Below the pieces are notes generated by a model. That model saw nothing but the letters and a program-made list of their open reading frames with translations, searched no databases and was not told the origin of the DNA. From positions 1,364,001-1,428,000 of the forward strand of contig AGIQ01000001.1 in assembly GCA_000230935.2 (NCBI GenBank): a stretch of 64,000 nt of DNA. Direction: 5' to 3'. This stretch comes from Mycolicibacterium rhodesiae JS60. GTDB lineage: Bacteria > Actinomycetota > Actinomycetes > Mycobacteriales > Mycobacteriaceae. Of the stretch, positions 8,445 through 17,626 are shown in pieces; within the stretch, counting starts at the first letter, position 1; every line of letters begins with the position of its first letter. The position numbers and the translations under genes were made by a program.

Positions 8445-9656
8445 TCACTGGCGATAGGTCGCCAGGAACTGCCCGATTCGCTCGATGGTGGATTCCAGCT
8501 CGTCGGCTTGCGGCAGGGTGACGATCCGGATGTGGTCGGGCTCAGGCCAACTCAGGCCCGTGCCGGGAATGATGTGGATCCTCTCCTGCAGCAACAGATC
8601 CAGGACGAACTGCTCGTCGTCGCGGATCGGGTACACACTGAGGTCGATCTTGGGGAACGCGTACAACGCGCCCCTGGGCTTGACACACGAGACGCCTGGA
8701 ATCGCATTCAAGGCGACCCACGCGCGGTCCCGCTGTTCGTGCAATCGCTCGGCGGGCAACGTCAGATCGCACCCTGAGTGGTCGGCATCCAGGGCAGCCC
8801 GCACCGCTTGCTGGGCAGGCACATTCGCGCAGCGGCGCAGCCCCGCCACGGTCGTCAGCCCGCCGAGATAGCTGGTGGCGTGATCGGTCGGCCCGGACAC
8901 AGCGAGCCAACCGGCCCGAAAACCCGCGCAGCGGTAGGCCTTGGACAGGCCGTTGAACGTCAGGCAGAGCAGATCCGGCGCCAGCGACGCCGTCACGATG
9001 TGGGTGGCGTCGTCGTAGAGGATCTTGTCGTAGATCTCGTCCGAGCAGACGATGAGATTGTGTTCTCGGGCGATCTCGAGGATGCCGGTCAGCACCTGGG
9101 GCGGGTACACCGCGCCGGTCGGATTGTTGGGGTTGATGATGACGATCGCCCGCGTGCGCGCGGTCACCTTCGCCGCGATATCGGCGATGTCGGGGTACCA
9201 ATCCGATGCTTCGTCGCACCGGTAATGCACGGCCCGGCCGCCGTTGACGTTGACCGCCGCGGTCCACACCGGAAAGTCGGGAGCGGGCACCAGGACCTCA
9301 TCGCGGTCTTCGAGAAGTGCCGTCATCGCCATCGTGATCAACTCGGAGGCGCCGTTGCCGAGGTACACGTTCTCGGCGTCGACGTCGGGGACTCCGCGCG
9401 AGGCGTAGTACTGCGCGACGGCAGTGCGCGCGGTGAGCAGTCCCTTGGGCGAGGTGTATCCGGCCGAGCGGGGCAAGGTGTCGGCGATCTCGCGGATCAG
9501 TTCGGCGGGTGCTTGGAAGCCGAACTGATAGGGATCGCCCGCATCGAGTCGCATGACGTGATGTCCTGCCGCCTCGAGCCGGGCCACCTCTTCGGTGATC
9601 GGCCCCGGGGTTTCATGCGACAGGTTGGACAGCCTGCTCGACTGGGCGAACTTCAT
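8445..9656 (-). CDS. Pyridoxal-phosphate aminotransferase, AlaA/AspC-like
   Basis: 403 residues, fold type I aminotransferase. Visible motifs are NPNNPTGAVYPP, SDEIYDKILYDD and the PLP Lys in NGLSKAYRCAGFRAGW near residue 238. The sequence is close in pattern to mycobacterial AspC/AlaA-type enzymes that use alanine or aspartate with 2-oxoglutarate. The start was placed at the ATG of MKFAQSS because GAAAGGA lies just upstream; an open frame 23 codons longer lacks that support. It faces away from the LuxR gene and converges with the P450 gene. Confidence 0.88.
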   Translation of the reverse strand: MKFAQSSRLSNLSHETPGPITEEVARLEAAGHHVMRLDAGDPYQFGFQAPAELIREIADTLPRSAGYTSPKGLLTARTAVAQYYASRGVPDVDAENVYLGNGASELITMAMTALLEDRDEVLVPAPDFPVWTAAVNVNGGRAVHYRCDEASDWYPDIADIAAKVTARTRAIVIINPNNPTGAVYPPQVLTGILEIAREHNLIVCSDEIYDKILYDDATHIVTASLAPDLLCLTFNGLSKAYRCAGFRAGWLAVSGPTDHATSYLGGLTTVAGLRRCANVPAQQAVRAALDADHSGCDLTLPAERLHEQRDRAWVALNAIPGVSCVKPRGALYAFPKIDLSVYPIRDDEQFVLDLLLQERIHIIPGTGLSWPEPDHIRIVTLPQADELESTIERIGQFLATYRQ

Positions 9657-10021
9657 GCGGTTCCTTTCACCCGTCAATCCGCAGGTCACCCCGGTTCGCG
9701 GGCTGCGTATTGACAGGTGCGTCAAAGCCTAGCGTTCAGCAGCGGCCTGACCGAGCGATCAGGTGACAGCACGATGGAGGCGATGGATTTACCGTCATCG
9801 CCGGCTCTTTCGCCGACGACGGTCGCCCGCCGCCCAGTCCGGTTGTCGCACCGCCGGGGACTTGGGCAGGGCGACAAGAAACGCGGGTAGTCGCGGGGTG
9901 TGGTTCGGGTTCCATTGGTCGGTAATCGCCGGTCAGCGCCCACCCGGCGCTAGTATCGATTCGCTACACCGGGACCGTGCGCCGCACGGATGAGCCGTAC
10001 TAGGGGAAGGCGGCCTGCCAA
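9657..10021. promoter_or_regulatory. Divergent intergenic region with a TTGAC...GTCAA palindrome
   Basis: A 365-base gap between the divergent aminotransferase and LuxR genes. At 9710-9725 there is a perfect 5-6-5 palindrome, TTGACAGGTGCGTCAA, about 55 bases upstream of the aminotransferase start and so placed as an operator or promoter element. Near 9950-9955, TAGTAT could be a -10 element for the LuxR gene, with AGGGGAAGG upstream of its TTG start. No convincing gene is seen in the gap. Confidence 0.4.
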
Positions 10022-12643
10022 TTGGAGTGGCCGTTCGTCGCCCGCTCGGCAGAGATCAATCAGGCGATCGACGCCGTCGACAACTCGTCGTTCAACGGCG
10101 TGATCTTCGTCGGGGAAGCCGGAGTTGGTAAGACAGCACTGGCGCGCCAGGTAGCCGAACGATTCAGCAGCCGCGGGATGCGCACTCACTTCGTGCTGGG
10201 CACCCAGACCTCACGGGACGTTCCGCTGGCCGCCTTCGCCGGGATCGTGCAGATCCCGGGCGCGCTGGAGCCGATCCGCTTGCTCGCCGCCGCGCACGAT
10301 GCACTCGACAGCGTGGCGAACCTACTGCTGGTGGTCGACGACGCGCATTTGCTCGATCCGCTGTCGGCAATTGTCGTTCACCAGCTGGCCGTGCGTGGGG
10401 CAGCGACGCTGATCGTCACCATGCGGTCCGAAACCGAGGTTCCCGACGCCATCACCGCGCTGTGGAAAGACCAGTACCTGCGCCGCATCGAGGTGGGCAC
10501 GTTCTCGCACGGCGATACCGGGCGGCTGCTCGCCGAAACACTCGGCGGCCCTGTCGCCGGAACGGTCGTCGACCAGCTTCACGAATTGTCTGCGGGCAGT
10601 CCGCTGCTGCTGCGCGGCCTGCTGGACACCGCGGTGGACGACGGCGCCCTCACCGACGACACGGGACGGTGGCGGCTCACCCATTCACCGCGCCTGGGCT
10701 CCGACATCGAGCAACTCCTCGAGTCGCGTGTCCGCGGGCTGCCCCCGAACGAACGCGATGTCCTCGAAATCGTGGCAGCGGCAGAGGTTCTGGACTGGAA
10801 TGCGCTTCGCGCGATGTGCGATATCGACTCGATCAGCGACGCCGAACGGCATGCGGTCATCCACGTGATCAGCGACCCGCTGCGCATGCGTGTCCAGGTG
10901 GCCCACCCGGTGCTGGCCGACGTCGTGCGCAGGGGCTGCGGGGTGGCCAGACTGCGGCAGATCAATACCTCGCTCGCACAGAGATTTTGGTCGCTGGTGG
11001 GCGATCTGGATCCGAATGCGACCAGGGATCCGCGGCTGGTCATCGAACTCGCCCGGCTGATGATGAACAGCGACGCGACCCCGGACATCAACCTGATCAT
11101 CGACGCCGCCGAGAGTGCGATGACGATGTCCAGCCTGACACTCGCCGAGCAATTGGCCCGGTTCGCCTACGAGAACGGCGGGGAACTGCGCGCTGCGATC
11201 GCGCTCGCGGATGCGCTGGCCTGGCAGGGTTTCAACGATCAGGCCGAGGAGCTCTTGGCCACGTTCGATCCGCGCGATGAGGTGATGCTCGTCCGCTGGG
11301 GGTGCCTGCGGGCGACAAACCTGTTCTTCGGCTGCGGGCAGCGCGCGCTGGCAGAGGAGGTTCTGGGCACGGTCCGGTCTCGTGTCACGATGCCCGCTCT
11401 GCGCAGCTATGCGCTGGCGGTCGAGGCATCGATCGCGTACTTCGCTGCTGATCTGGACACCGCGGACGCCGCGAGCGCGGCCGTGATCGCGGATCCGGAT
11501 GCGATGCCGATGGCGGTCCTGTGGGCGGCGGTTCCGGCTGCCGCGTCGGCGAACCTGCGCGGGCGGCCCGAGGTGTTGGCGGCCGCGGCCAGCCGGGGTG
11601 CTGACGCGGCACTTCACTGTGCGTCCGGACCGCAGCAGTATGCGATCGCGTTGTCGGAGGCGCTGTCGGCGCTCAACCACGGCGATATCGCCGGCGCCCA
11701 GGCCATCGTTGACCGGCAGCAGGCCGGGGCGCACGGGGCCCCGCACGCGGAGGCGATCGTGGCGGCGATGGCCGGCCGTGTCGAGCTCGCGGCGGGGCGC
11801 CCGCAGGCGGCCTGCGACTGGCTGCAGCGCGCACTATCGGCGATGGTGTCGACCCTGTCGGGGGGATGGGTGCCTCTGGTCGCCGTCTGGACCGTTCAGG
11901 CTGAAGTCCTGCGCGGTGACAGCGGTGCGGCCGCACGGGCGCTGAGCGTGGCCGAAAATGCGTGGGGACCGGCGGTGGAGGTGGTCCGGCCGTCGCTCGA
12001 GGTGGCCAGGGCGTATCACAGCGCGGCCACCGGCGCGATCGCCGAGGCCCATGGTGCAATCGAACGGGCCGCCGAGGCCGCCCGCCGCTGCGGTAACACC
12101 ACCGGCGAGATGGAGGCCCTGTACACCGGCCTGCGGTTCGCAATGGAACCCGATGTGGCTCGTATCAAAGCCCTTGCAGACCAACTGGATTCTCCGATCG
12201 CGGCCCTTGCCGCCGCCCACGCCGAAGCGCTGGTCGCCGGCGATGGTGACAGCCTGGACCGGGTGGCCGCCGAGTGGGAATCACTGGGCATGGCGGCGCA
12301 CGCGGCGGACGCGTTCGCCGCGGCGGCGGTGGCACACCGACGGACGGGCACTCGGCTGCCCGGGCTGCAGTCCTCGACGCGGGCGCATTGGCTGGTCAGC
12401 ACCTACGGATTGCACACTCCAGCGACGGCGACCGGCGGAGTTCCGTTGCCGCTCAGCGGTCGTGAGCGGGAGATCGCCACGCTGGTCGCCAGCGGCTGGT
12501 CGAACCGGCAGATCGCCGAACACCTGGTTGTGTCGGTCCGCACGGTGGAGGGACACCTGTACCGGATCTACAAACAACTGGGAATCAACGAACGCGAACA
12601 ACTGATCCGTCTCATGCGCAACGCTGATCCCGAGGCGCGCTAG
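10022..12643 (+). CDS. LuxR-family regulator with AAA ATPase domain (LAL type)
   Basis: 873 residues, a typical size for LAL regulators. An N-terminal NTPase domain carries Walker A GEAGVGKT near residue 38 and a Walker B-like LLLVVDDAH near residue 103. A long helical, alanine-rich middle region follows (TPR-like). A C-terminal LuxR helix-turn-helix, about residues 811-866, includes LSGREREIATLVASG and SVRTVEGHLYRIYKQLGI. These proteins bind ATP and an unknown inducer and activate nearby genes. The start is TTG with AGGGGAAGG about ten bases upstream; no ATG or GTG fits. Its targets are not evident. Confidence 0.9.
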   Translation: MEWPFVARSAEINQAIDAVDNSSFNGVIFVGEAGVGKTALARQVAERFSSRGMRTHFVLGTQTSRDVPLAAFAGIVQIPGALEPIRLLAAAHDALDSVANLLLVVDDAHLLDPLSAIVVHQLAVRGAATLIVTMRSETEVPDAITALWKDQYLRRIEVGTFSHGDTGRLLAETLGGPVAGTVVDQLHELSAGSPLLLRGLLDTAVDDGALTDDTGRWRLTHSPRLGSDIEQLLESRVRGLPPNERDVLEIVAAAEVLDWNALRAMCDIDSISDAERHAVIHVISDPLRMRVQVAHPVLADVVRRGCGVARLRQINTSLAQRFWSLVGDLDPNATRDPRLVIELARLMMNSDATPDINLIIDAAESAMTMSSLTLAEQLARFAYENGGELRAAIALADALAWQGFNDQAEELLATFDPRDEVMLVRWGCLRATNLFFGCGQRALAEEVLGTVRSRVTMPALRSYALAVEASIAYFAADLDTADAASAAVIADPDAMPMAVLWAAVPAAASANLRGRPEVLAAAASRGADAALHCASGPQQYAIALSEALSALNHGDIAGAQAIVDRQQAGAHGAPHAEAIVAAMAGRVELAAGRPQAACDWLQRALSAMVSTLSGGWVPLVAVWTVQAEVLRGDSGAAARALSVAENAWGPAVEVVRPSLEVARAYHSAATGAIAEAHGAIERAAEAARRCGNTTGEMEALYTGLRFAMEPDVARIKALADQLDSPIAALAAAHAEALVAGDGDSLDRVAAEWESLGMAAHAADAFAAAAVAHRRTGTRLPGLQSSTRAHWLVSTYGLHTPATATGGVPLPLSGREREIATLVASGWSNRQIAEHLVVSVRTVEGHLYRIYKQLGINEREQLIRLMRNADPEAR

Positions 12644-12747
12644 GACGGGTGCGAGAACTCCGGGTTTCCGACCGGTGTCTGCGATTGGTCGTCGTCTGAC
12701 GATGCGGCGGGCTGGTCCTCGACCGGATGAGAGAACAGGGAATCCAC
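12640..12747 (-). CDS. Putative 35-residue small protein downstream of the STAS gene
   Basis: An open frame starting at a GTG preceded by GAAAGGA with a six-base spacer, which is a good ribosome binding site. It begins 11 bases after the STAS stop. The product is hydrophilic and acidic, with a DDD run and no Cys or membrane segment. Its stop codon overlaps the stop of the convergent LuxR gene. The ribosome site and position argue for translation; its small size and lack of a family argue for caution. Confidence 0.4.
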   Translation of the reverse strand: MDSLFSHPVEDQPAASSDDDQSQTPVGNPEFSHPS

Positions 12748-12758
12748 GGAGTTTCCTT

Positions 12759-13112
12759 TCACGCGCAGGCCGATTCGAACTCGCCATCGGCTGTCATTGG
12801 TAATTCGCAGAGTGGATCGCCCATGCCGATGACACGCGAGACGCAGTGCGAAGGTTCGATGATCCACGTGACGTTTGCTCTGCGGCACCGCTCATCGATG
12901 TAGTAGAGAGCTGAAATGCCAGCGCAGTCAAAGAAACTCACCCGGGTCATGTCGACGGTCAGGCGCTTGCAGTTGCCCGCGCGGCCGAGGACGTAGTGAC
13001 TCAATTGGTGCGCTGTGCACATGTCGACGTTGCCGGCGACGGTGATCCGAACGTCGGTGGGCGAAAGCCATTCTGTGAAGAGTTGCAACGGGTTTCGGGT
13101 TTCGCCATCCAT
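12759..13112 (-). CDS. STAS-domain protein (anti-sigma factor antagonist-like)
   Basis: 117 residues from the ATG of MDGETRNP, consistent with a single STAS domain. The core VRITVAGNVDMCTA... and VDMTRVSFFDCAGISAL match the family strands and the phosphorylation loop. In classical SpoIIAA-like proteins the loop has Ser (D-S-x-G); here residue 63 is Cys, so regulation by Ser phosphorylation would be lost or different. The frame is open upstream but the extra residues look non-coding, and I see no clear ribosome site for the chosen start. It may regulate an anti-sigma factor encoded elsewhere. Confidence 0.7.
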   Translation of the reverse strand: MDGETRNPLQLFTEWLSPTDVRITVAGNVDMCTAHQLSHYVLGRAGNCKRLTVDMTRVSFFDCAGISALYYIDERCRRANVTWIIEPSHCVSRVIGMGDPLCELPMTADGEFESACA

Positions 13113-13323
13113 GGGCGACCCGGAAAGAGGAGAAAACACTGGACGGCTCCAATGGGCACTAGAAGGGAAAAACAAGTCTGGGTGGGACGCGCCCGAGAGG
13201 CTCGCACAGCGGGTGCAACGCACACCGCATGCCTGCGACGAATACCGCGGCTGGACAATCAACCTTTCACGAGCCTACACCTACGGGAAGCTTATTGCGG
13301 GCACCACGTGGTGTTCGGCCGGG

Positions 13324-13587
13324 TCAGGAGCAGGGAGAATCGCCGGGCGTGTAGTAGGGGACACCGTCGTTGGTGAGGCACGGCGGCCGTCCGGCAGCGG
13401 CTTGAGCTGCGGCATCGAAGGCATCTGCGACCGGTACCGCGCCGGCCGGCTCCGGGTCGGCGATCCCGGGGCCGACTTCGACGTCGGGACCGACGACGAT
13501 GTTGGGACCGACGACGACGTCGGCGTGTGCGACGGGCGCCAGCAACAGTGCTGTGGCCGCGGCCGCGGCGGCGAACAGGGTCTTCAT
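13324..13587 (-). CDS. Small secreted protein with VGP repeats
   Basis: 87 residues. The N-terminus MKTLFAAAAAATALLLAPV followed by AHA is a Sec signal peptide with cleavage predicted after AHA. The mature part starts with a short repeat in which VGP recurs (VVVGPNIVVGPDVEVGP), and ends with two Cys (PPCLTNDG and GDSPCS) that could form a disulfide. I do not recognise a named family; such small exported proteins are common in mycobacteria. An ATG further upstream in the same frame would spoil the signal peptide and was not used. Confidence 0.65.
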   Translation of the reverse strand: MKTLFAAAAAATALLLAPVAHADVVVGPNIVVGPDVEVGPGIADPEPAGAVPVADAFDAAAQAAAGRPPCLTNDGVPYYTPGDSPCS

Positions 13588-13709
13588 CCTTGTGGTTTTA
13601 CTCGCAATGGCTGAGTTTGGTGACATTACGTCGCAAACTTTCCGCTGATTTCGTGGGCGATGGCATCACCCAGATGTGGCTGGGCGTCATTTGCGGTATA
13701 TCTATCCAC

Positions 13710-14009
13710 ATGGCACTGAAGGCGGTTTCGCTGGCATCAGTTCTTCTGGCGGGTGCCGCAGCTGTCGCGATCGTGGCCGCTCCGCAGGCCGCCGCTGACC
13801 CGGGCTGTGTCAACCCCGATGGCAGCCCGTGTTCGTTCGGCACGGCAGGCCCGAATGGCGCATCGGGCAGCATTCCCGGCGGGCCGGGCGGCACGGCCGG
13901 TCCCGGTGGCGTGAGCGGATCGATTCCGAACGGACCCAGCGGTTCGGCGTGGCCGGGCGGGGCCACCGGTTGTATTCCGTACGTGGGCTGCTACTCGGTC
14001 GGTAGATGA
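13710..14009 (+). CDS. Small secreted Gly/Pro-rich protein
   Basis: 99 residues from ATG 13710. The signal peptide is MALKAVSLASVLLAGAAA followed by a hydrophobic stretch ending AAPQAAA, with cleavage before DPGCVN. The mature chain is Gly/Pro/Ser-rich with near-repeats of GxSGSIPxGP, and Cys pairs near both ends (CVNPDGSPC and CIPYVGC). No Shine-Dalgarno sequence is visible and TATATCTATC sits just upstream, so a leaderless transcript is possible. It is divergent from the other small secreted gene. Function unknown. Confidence 0.65.
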   Translation: MALKAVSLASVLLAGAAAVAIVAAPQAAADPGCVNPDGSPCSFGTAGPNGASGSIPGGPGGTAGPGGVSGSIPNGPSGSAWPGGATGCIPYVGCYSVGR

Positions 14010-14012
14010 CGC

Positions 14013-14657
14013 TTAGTTCCAACGGTTCTCGCTGACGAACTCGGCCAGCGGGCGGCCGAACGTCCACTCGTCGATCTCCAGGGCGGGACGGTCGGGAAAG
14101 CCGGGCACCGGTCCGAGGCAGAGAATCGCGACCGGCTCGGCGTCTGCCGGCATCTCGAGTAGTTCGCCGAGGCGCCGTGGATCGAAGATCGACACCCAGC
14201 CCATGCCGAGTCCTTCGGCGCGGGCTGCCAGCCAAAGGTTTTGGATGGCGCAGGACACCGACGCCAGATCCATGTGCGGCATCGTGCGTCGGCCGAAGAC
14301 GTGGCCGTCGCGATCGTCGCCGAGTGCGACCACCAGAAGTTCGGCGCAGTCGAGGATCCCTTCGACCTTCAGCGCCAGGAACTCGGCGGCCCTGGCGCCC
14401 AACGCGACCGCGGTCTGCCGACGTTCGTCGTCGACCAGCGCGTGGATCTTCTGGCGCAGACCGTCATCGGTGATCCGCAGGAACCGCCACGGCTGCATCA
14501 GACCGACGCTGGGCGCGGCGTGTGCGGCCGCCAGCAGCCGCGCCAGCACCGGCTCGGACACCGTGCTGCCCGGACGGAACCTGCGCATATCGCGCCGCTC
14601 GTGGATCACGCGGTAGACGGCGCGGCGCTCCTCGTCAGAGAACGCGTGCTCGGTCAC
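14013..14657 (-). CDS. bluB: 5,6-dimethylbenzimidazole synthase (BluB)
   Basis: 214 residues of the nitroreductase fold. BluB cleaves reduced FMN with oxygen to make dimethylbenzimidazole, the lower ligand of cobalamin. Recognised from the family-typical blocks FSDEERRAVYRVIHERRDMRRF, PSVGLMQPWRF, and GLGMGWVSIFDPRRL near the C-terminal third. The start is a GTG at 14657. It is a lone gene, divergent from a hydrolase; no other cobalamin gene and no B12 riboswitch is visible nearby. Confidence 0.88.
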   Translation of the reverse strand: MTEHAFSDEERRAVYRVIHERRDMRRFRPGSTVSEPVLARLLAAAHAAPSVGLMQPWRFLRITDDGLRQKIHALVDDERRQTAVALGARAAEFLALKVEGILDCAELLVVALGDDRDGHVFGRRTMPHMDLASVSCAIQNLWLAARAEGLGMGWVSIFDPRRLGELLEMPADAEPVAILCLGPVPGFPDRPALEIDEWTFGRPLAEFVSENRWN

Positions 14658-14781
14658 CGGGTCATCCTAGAGAGCGCCACAGAGCGGCGACGACGGCGCG
14701 GTCTCACGGTTCGCAGGCGCAGTTCCGGCTAGGCTGATAGCCCCGGTGAGGCAGCGTCGCCGCACCGCCCGAGGGGGAGTG

Positions 14782-15729
14782 ATGTCGGTGTCCCAGGCGG
14801 CCGTTCTCGGCGGCCCCACGTTGCCGGCCAGCCATATCGTCGACGTCAAAGCCGCCGACGGCACCCGTCTGCACACCGAGGTCTTCGGGCCCGAGGACGG
14901 CTATCCGATCGTGCTGGCGCACGGCATCACCTGCGCCATCAGGGTCTGGCACGAGCAGATCAACGACCTGTCGCGCGACTACCGGGTGATCGCCTACGAC
15001 CACCGCGGACACGGCCGCAGCGGGCTGGCGCACCGGTCGGCCTACAGCCTCGGGCACCTGGCCGGTGACCTGGATGCCGTCCTGTCGGCCACCCTACGAC
15101 CGGGGGAGCGGGCCCTCATCGCCGGACATTCGATGGGCGGGATCGCAATCAGCGCGTGGTCCGACCGCCACCGGCATCAGGTCGCGCACCGCGCCGACGC
15201 CGTCGCCCTGATCAACACCACCACTGGTGACCTGCTCAAAGAGATCAACCTGCTGCGGGTGCCGCCCCTGCTGGCCGGCGGCCGCTCAGCGGCCGCGCGC
15301 CGGATGATCAAGACGTTCGGCGGGGCGCCGCTGGTCCGCGGCGCCCAGCCCGGCAGCCGCTGGTTCGTCGCGATGATGGCCGTCGGCGCCGGGGCAGACC
15401 CCGCCGTCGCGCGCCTGATCCACGAGCTGTTCGCCGCGACCCCCGCCGCCGGGCGGGGCGCCTGGGCCCGGGCACTCGTCGACGAGATGGGTCCGCGTCA
15501 TATCGACCTCACCGGCCTGACCGTGCCGACCCTGGTCATCGGCAGCACGCACGACCGGCTGCTGCCGATGTGCCAGGCCCGCAAGATCGCCGACGCGGCG
15601 CCGAACCTGGCCGAACTGGTCGAGGTACCCGGCGGACACTGCGCAATCCTGGAGCATCCCGAGACCGTCAACGCGCATCTGCGCGCGCTGGCCGAATCGG
15701 TGAGCGCGCAGCGGCGCATCAGCTCCTAA
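14782..15729 (+). CDS. Alpha/beta hydrolase
   Basis: 315 residues. Catalytic triad candidates are the Ser in [11 protein letters not shown] near residue 118, the Asp in GSTHDRLLP near residue 257 and the His in [11 protein letters not shown] near residue 285. The oxyanion segment is [11 protein letters not shown]. The start was set at ATG 14782 because GAGGGGGAG is directly upstream; an in-frame GTG at 14746 would add 12 basic residues. The substrate is unknown. Its stop overlaps the stop of the convergent amine oxidase gene by two bases. Confidence 0.85.
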   Translation: MSVSQAAVLGGPTLPASHIVDVKAADGTRLHTEVFGPEDGYPIVLAHGITCAIRVWHEQINDLSRDYRVIAYDHRGHGRSGLAHRSAYSLGHLAGDLDAVLSATLRPGERALIAGHSMGGIAISAWSDRHRHQVAHRADAVALINTTTGDLLKEINLLRVPPLLAGGRSAAARRMIKTFGGAPLVRGAQPGSRWFVAMMAVGAGADPAVARLIHELFAATPAAGRGAWARALVDEMGPRHIDLTGLTVPTLVIGSTHDRLLPMCQARKIADAAPNLAELVEVPGGHCAILEHPETVNAHLRALAESVSAQRRISS

Positions 15730-17066
15730 AGCGTCGCGGCGACTTCGGCTGCCGCGCGCTGACCGGAGCGCACTGCGCCGTCCAGAAAGCCGGTCCACTC
15801 GTCAGCTGTCTCGGTGCTGGCCCAATGCAGCGGGCCGATCGGCTCACGCAGAAGCGGGCCGAATTCCGTCCATGCCCCTGGCGGTACCGCTGCCGTCGGC
15901 CCGCCGGGTGCGAAAGTCTCTGCGCCCCAACAATGGTCGAGGTACTCGATCGGGTTCTCCGCATCGGGTCCGAACAATGCCGCGAAGCCGGCGAGCGCCT
16001 TCTCGCGACGCTGTTCGGGGGCGAGGGCGTCGAACCCGCGGGAGTCGACGAAGCCGAGCAGCACTCCGGGGCCGTCGTCGCCGGGGCTCACATCGAAGGT
16101 GATGAACACCGGTCCCTGGTCGGAGAGCGCCTGACCGGACAGCCGTTTGTCCCGCCAGAACGGCCGGGTATAGGCGGCGTAGGCCTTGCTCAGGGCGCCC
16201 TGCGGCCAGCGCTGGGCCAGCTGCTGGTGGCCGATCGGCGGGGGCGGCGCGATGTCGATGCCTTGCCGGTGGGCGGGGGGAATCGCCAGGATCGCGCGGC
16301 GTCCCTCCACGACGCCGCCCGAGGACGTGACGGCCACCGCGTCGTCGGACCACTCGATCCGGGCGACGACGGAATTGAGCCGGACTCGGTCACCCAGCTC
16401 GGCGGCCATCTTGAGCGCGATCTGCTGGGTGCCGCCGGGGAAATGGTCCTGCTGGGCGCCGCCGACCACGTCGAGCATGCGGTCCAGCCCGCCTGCGGCG
16501 TTGACGTAGCGCACCGCGTGCAGCATCGAGACCTCGTCGGGTTCGGCGCCCCAGGTCACGCGCGCCATGATGGCCAGCAGATCCCGCGACGACGCGCTGG
16601 CGCCCACCGAGTGCAGCCAGCCGCCCAGCGTCGTGCCGTCGAGCTGTTTGGCCTTGGGCGCCGCCCACGGTTTTCGGATGTCGACGGTGCGGGCGAGCCG
16701 ATCGACCTGCCATTGGATCCTGGCGATGTCGAGCAGTTGGAGCAACCCCAACCGGGGGACGGTGCCGTGGTACGACCGCACCTTGCCCCGCCAGCGGATG
16801 AGGTTGGCGCCCTCGCAGTAGGTGGGCTCGGTGGGGCAGTCGAGTTCCTTGGCCAGCGCCAGGACCGCGTCCTGGGTGGGGCCGACGAACGTGCCGCCGA
16901 GGTCGACGGGAACTCCGGCCAGCGTCGTGGTGCTCGATCGTCCGCCGACCCGGTCGCGACCCTCGAGCACCACCACGTCGAATCCGTCTTTTACCAGCTC
17001 ACGTGCGGCAGCCAGACCTGAGAAGCCGGCGCCGATGACCACAACGTCATAACCCACCCCACCCAT
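15726..17066 (-). CDS. aofH: Flavin-containing monoamine oxidase (AofH-like)
   Basis: 446 residues, the same size as mycobacterial AofH. The FAD-binding dinucleotide fold [16 protein letters not shown] is at the N-terminus, followed by the GRDRVGGRS motif. The C-terminal FAD-contacting block [18 protein letters not shown] segment appears as [12 protein letters not shown]. The enzyme would oxidatively deaminate amines, giving aldehyde, ammonia and peroxide. The start was placed at ATG 17066 ([12 protein letters not shown]), since a longer open frame runs into the palindromic repeat upstream. A repeat half (17081-17110) and an insertion sequence lie immediately upstream, so its promoter may be altered. 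Confidence 0.9.
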   Translation of the reverse strand: MGGVGYDVVVIGAGFSGLAAARELVKDGFDVVVLEGRDRVGGRSSTTTLAGVPVDLGGTFVGPTQDAVLALAKELDCPTEPTYCEGANLIRWRGKVRSYHGTVPRLGLLQLLDIARIQWQVDRLARTVDIRKPWAAPKAKQLDGTTLGGWLHSVGASASSRDLLAIMARVTWGAEPDEVSMLHAVRYVNAAGGLDRMLDVVGGAQQDHFPGGTQQIALKMAAELGDRVRLNSVVARIEWSDDAVAVTSSGGVVEGRRAILAIPPAHRQGIDIAPPPPIGHQQLAQRWPQGALSKAYAAYTRPFWRDKRLSGQALSDQGPVFITFDVSPGDDGPGVLLGFVDSRGFDALAPEQRREKALAGFAALFGPDAENPIEYLDHCWGAETFAPGGPTAAVPPGAWTEFGPLLREPIGPLHWASTETADEWTGFLDGAVRSGQRAAAEVAATL

Positions 17067-17080
17067 GGTGCCCGTCCGCT

Positions 17081-17110
17081 GCGATTTCGGCGCGAAAACC
17101 GTCGCTGACC
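17081..17110 (+). repeat. Left half of a 53-bp palindromic repeat, split by the IS3-type element
   Basis: It reads GCGATTTCGGCGCGAAAACC then GTCGCTGACC. With the right half at 18608-18635 it rebuilds, after removing one TGACC, a 53-bp sequence whose outer arms are inverted copies (GCGATTTCGGCGCG against CGCGCCCAAATCGC). A second copy of the same 53 bp is split by the other IS at 23508-24903. Confidence 0.8.
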
Positions 17111-17162
17111 CTCTTTGCCAGGCTGGTTGTGAGTCAATTAGCAGCCAGTTTTGGGAGGGTGT

Positions 17163-17597
17163 GTGTCGATCACTGCGGGGTTCAGTCCGGCCGAGATTCG
17201 TGAGCTCGTCGTTGAGTATCAGTTGGTGCCGCACGGGCAGAAGGGGCCGTGGCTTGCTGCGCAGGGGATCTCGAACCGGCAGTTCAGACGGTGGCAAGCC
17301 GCGGTGTTCGACGGTGATCTCGACCTGGGCCTGATTCCGCGAGAGGGTGTCGGTATGACAGTTCCCCCGGCCAAACGCAGAGCGATGGCCAAAGCCGAGG
17401 AGGCCCAGCAGCGGCGCGATGAGGCCGAACTGGCTCGGCTACGAGCGCGGGTGCGCCAGCTGGAGGCCACGAATGAGGCGTTGGGAAAAGCTATCGGGCT
17501 CTTGCACGAGCTGAACGTGCCCGGGCCCGACACCGCCCCGACGATCACCGATCTCGACGATTCCTCGACCGCGAAAACGGACTCGTCACCGAGCTGA
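17163..17597 (+). CDS. IS3-family transposase OrfA
   Basis: 144 residues from GTG 17163, with GGGAGGG about six bases upstream. The N-terminal half is a helix-turn-helix ([16 protein letters not shown] ... SNRQFRRWQ). It is followed by a charged coiled-coil segment [26 protein letters not shown], which serves as the dimerising leucine-zipper-like region of IS3 OrfA (quoted here in overlapping pieces of the helix). OrfB lies in the -1 frame just downstream; near 17571-17577 the run GCGAAAACGG could allow a -1 slip to give the fused OrfAB transposase. Confidence 0.8.
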   Translation: MSITAGFSPAEIRELVVEYQLVPHGQKGPWLAAQGISNRQFRRWQAAVFDGDLDLGLIPREGVGMTVPPAKRRAMAKAEEAQQRRDEAELARLRARVRQLEATNEALGKAIGLLHELNVPGPDTAPTITDLDDSSTAKTDSSPS

Positions 17598-17626
17598 CCG
17601 CCGCGATCGGATCGCAGCGCCGCGCG

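Noticed and set aside
13113..13323. A gene in the gap upstream of the STAS start
   Set aside because: Open frames here are shadows or upstream extensions of the STAS frame without ribosome sites; nothing else is visible in the 211 bases.
14658..14781. Cobalamin riboswitch upstream of bluB
   Set aside because: I looked for a B12-box-like block in the 124-base divergent gap and saw none.
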